Shown here in pieces: positions 62,918 through 64,000 of a stretch of DNA of 64,000 nucleotides. The first letter of the stretch is position 1. Every line of letters begins with the position of its first letter. The DNA comes from Fusibacter sp. A1 (lineage in GTDB: Bacteria; Bacillota; Clostridia; Peptostreptococcales; Acidaminobacteraceae), in contig NZ_QQWI01000003.1 of the NCBI RefSeq assembly GCF_004125825.1, positions 186,001 to 250,000 of the forward strand, read 5' to 3'. The notes beneath the pieces are model-generated. The model was not told where the DNA came from. It saw only the letters and a program-made list of their open reading frames with translations, and ran no database searches. Made by a program: the position numbers and the translations under genes.

Positions 62918-62937
62918 GATGTCCCTTGCCCCCTAGC

Positions 62938-64000
62938 TTATGGTTCGACAAAGAGCACTAGCGCATCTTCATCATATCTTACAATGTAAACCTTATCGTC
63001 AATGGACAGCTCATCATAGGTGATTTGCTTATCGTTTTTCATGATAATCGCATTTGTAAGTTCCACAAATGTTTCTGTGGTGTTTGGTACCCATTCGCCA
63101 TGATGCCTTAAGAAGTTATAGGAATCATAGAGACCGATTCGCTTCCACTGATTGTTGAACTCACTGATTTGTCCTGTCGTGAGTACCGTATCCTCCAAAA
63201 TGTTGTTCAAGACATCGTCTATCTTCGTTTCTGAGGTAATCGTGTCATCGATATTGTCGAATTCAATGAACTCCTTAAATCTTAGGTTCATGGCCAGAAC
63301 ATTGTCCGATCCATCTGTGATATAGATACCGTAATACCTTTCCTTGCTTAAGCCTTTTCCGTCGATACTGTCATTTTCGGTTCTGCTATAAGATCCGTGG
63401 AAGAGTTCTTCCCTGGTGATCGTTGACTTGAGCTTATAATCGTAGATATCGGTGTCGTCGCTCAGGCCCAGTAGCAGCTCACCCTGGTCCACCTTTGTCC
63501 AGTCGCTGTTCTCTATGCTCGAAAAATTATTTAACAGCAGACTATAGGAATTCACTTCTTCCAGCGCACCAATGTAGATGCTGTCGAAGATGGTATCGAA
63601 ATTGCCCACGACTTTGATGAGCTGCGCATAGTCTATGCCATTGACCTGATTCGATACGACAAACACATTGGCATCGTCTCTAAGTGCGTTTTCATCTACA
63701 AGGCGGTTCTCCTGCATGAAGATAGTCGCTTCGTCATAGCGGATGTTCCGATTGTTCTTAAGCTCCATACGGTCTAAAACGTTGCTGTAGTCCTTTATTC
63801 CTTCGGCATAGTTTTTCTCATATCCTTTTTTGAAGATGAGCTGTGCGATTTCTTTTGTTCCGAAATTGTTCCTTATCACAAAATAAGCATCTTTTTCCTG
63901 ATAGCTCTTATTGAGCTGCGCTTGGGTGATGATTTCGCCGTCATCATAGATCAGCGCGTCGTTTGCAAGCCTGTAGGTCTCAGTGTATGGATCTGATTCG
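62938..64000 (-). CDS. Repeat protein of the envelope operon (N-terminus outside window)
   Basis: The frame stays open to the right edge, so the true start lies beyond 64000; the GTG at 63879 is internal. No family is recognised. The visible 353 residues contain at least three related units of about 45 residues, each with a pattern like IxYDxxxI, then L, DDxVYVV, then a short strand (for example NIRYDEATIF...DANVFVV and KQITYDELSIDDKVYIV). They suggest small beta-barrel repeats in an exported protein. It is 20 bases upstream of the SLH gene and in the same operon. Confidence 0.6.
   Translation of the reverse strand, partial: ESDPYTETYRLANDALIYDDGEIITQAQLNKSYQEKDAYFVIRNNFGTKEIAQLIFKKGYEKNYAEGIKDYSNVLDRMELKNNRNIRYDEATIFMQENRLVDENALRDDANVFVVSNQVNGIDYAQLIKVVGNFDTIFDSIYIGALEEVNSYSLLLNNFSSIENSDWTKVDQGELLLGLSDDTDIYDYKLKSTITREELFHGSYSRTENDSIDGKGLSKERYYGIYITDGSDNVLAMNLRFKEFIEFDNIDDTITSETKIDDVLNNILEDTVLTTGQISEFNNQWKRIGLYDSYNFLRHHGEWVPNTTETFVELTNAIIMKNDKQITYDELSIDDKVYIVRYDEDALVLFVEP

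Overview
The window reads as chromosomal DNA of a low-to-moderate GC, Gram-positive anaerobe of the Bacillota, most likely class Clostridia. The evidence is strong AGGAGG-type ribosome binding sites with frequent TTG/GTG starts, a T-box before thrS, a LevR-type sigma-54 activator, PadR/DUF2812 and ClpE-type genes, SLH-domain surface protein, lipoprotein signal peptides, and thioredoxin reductase paired with a two-domain glutaredoxin-like protein. I cannot name the genus. No rRNA, tRNA, prophage or CRISPR array is visible.

Layout. 1-5.8 kb: 5'-truncated-by-window sigma-54 activator, a catalytically dead relative of REP-associated transposases, the trxB redox pair, a 210-bp long inverted-repeat element, queT with a structured leader, and a PEBP-family gene. 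5.8-13.9 kb: an AT-rich accessory block. Two near-copies of a 340-bp composite repeat, in the same orientation, flank a six-gene operon: two tandem paralogous solute-binding lipoproteins, two sugar-type ABC permeases, an HlyD/MacA-like adaptor and a MacB-like membrane protein, with no ATPase. 14-32 kb: mostly single genes or pairs (AlbA_2 regulator, HesB-like protein, PNPOx-like protein, carboxymuconolactone-decarboxylase-like protein, PadR/DUF2812, YjeM-like transporter, MATE plus tocopherol-cyclase-like pair, HelD, MsrA, MFS, an intact RAYT, amidohydrolase), with REP-like palindromes in many of the gaps. 32-41 kb: two microprotein genes, a c-di-GMP enzyme followed by a MerR-methyltransferase fusion, a ClpE-type unfoldase and thrS with its T-box. 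41-54 kb: beta-helix lipoprotein, oppBCDF, P-type Ca2+ ATPase and an ABC-2 exporter trio. 54-64 kb: CAP-domain protein, M29 aminopeptidase, pyrG with a structured leader, OsmC-like protein, and an envelope operon (CtpA-like protease, SLH protein, repeat protein cut by the window edge).

The main unifying signal is a family of short palindromes with a GGGTAG/CTACCC stem and a conserved CAYAARG loop. They occur singly and as inverted pairs at about ten places, and two pairs bracket an intact RAYT gene at 29.3 kb. This looks like a Clostridial REP-RAYT system still close to its transposase, in the same window as a second RAYT relative that has lost its catalytic residues and gained a C-terminal helix-turn-helix. 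The second candidate for an undescribed system is the ATPase-less ABC/adaptor operon at 6.6-13.4 kb. The third is the pair of 36- and 38-residue proteins at 32.1-32.4 kb behind two 11-bp-period direct-repeat sites.
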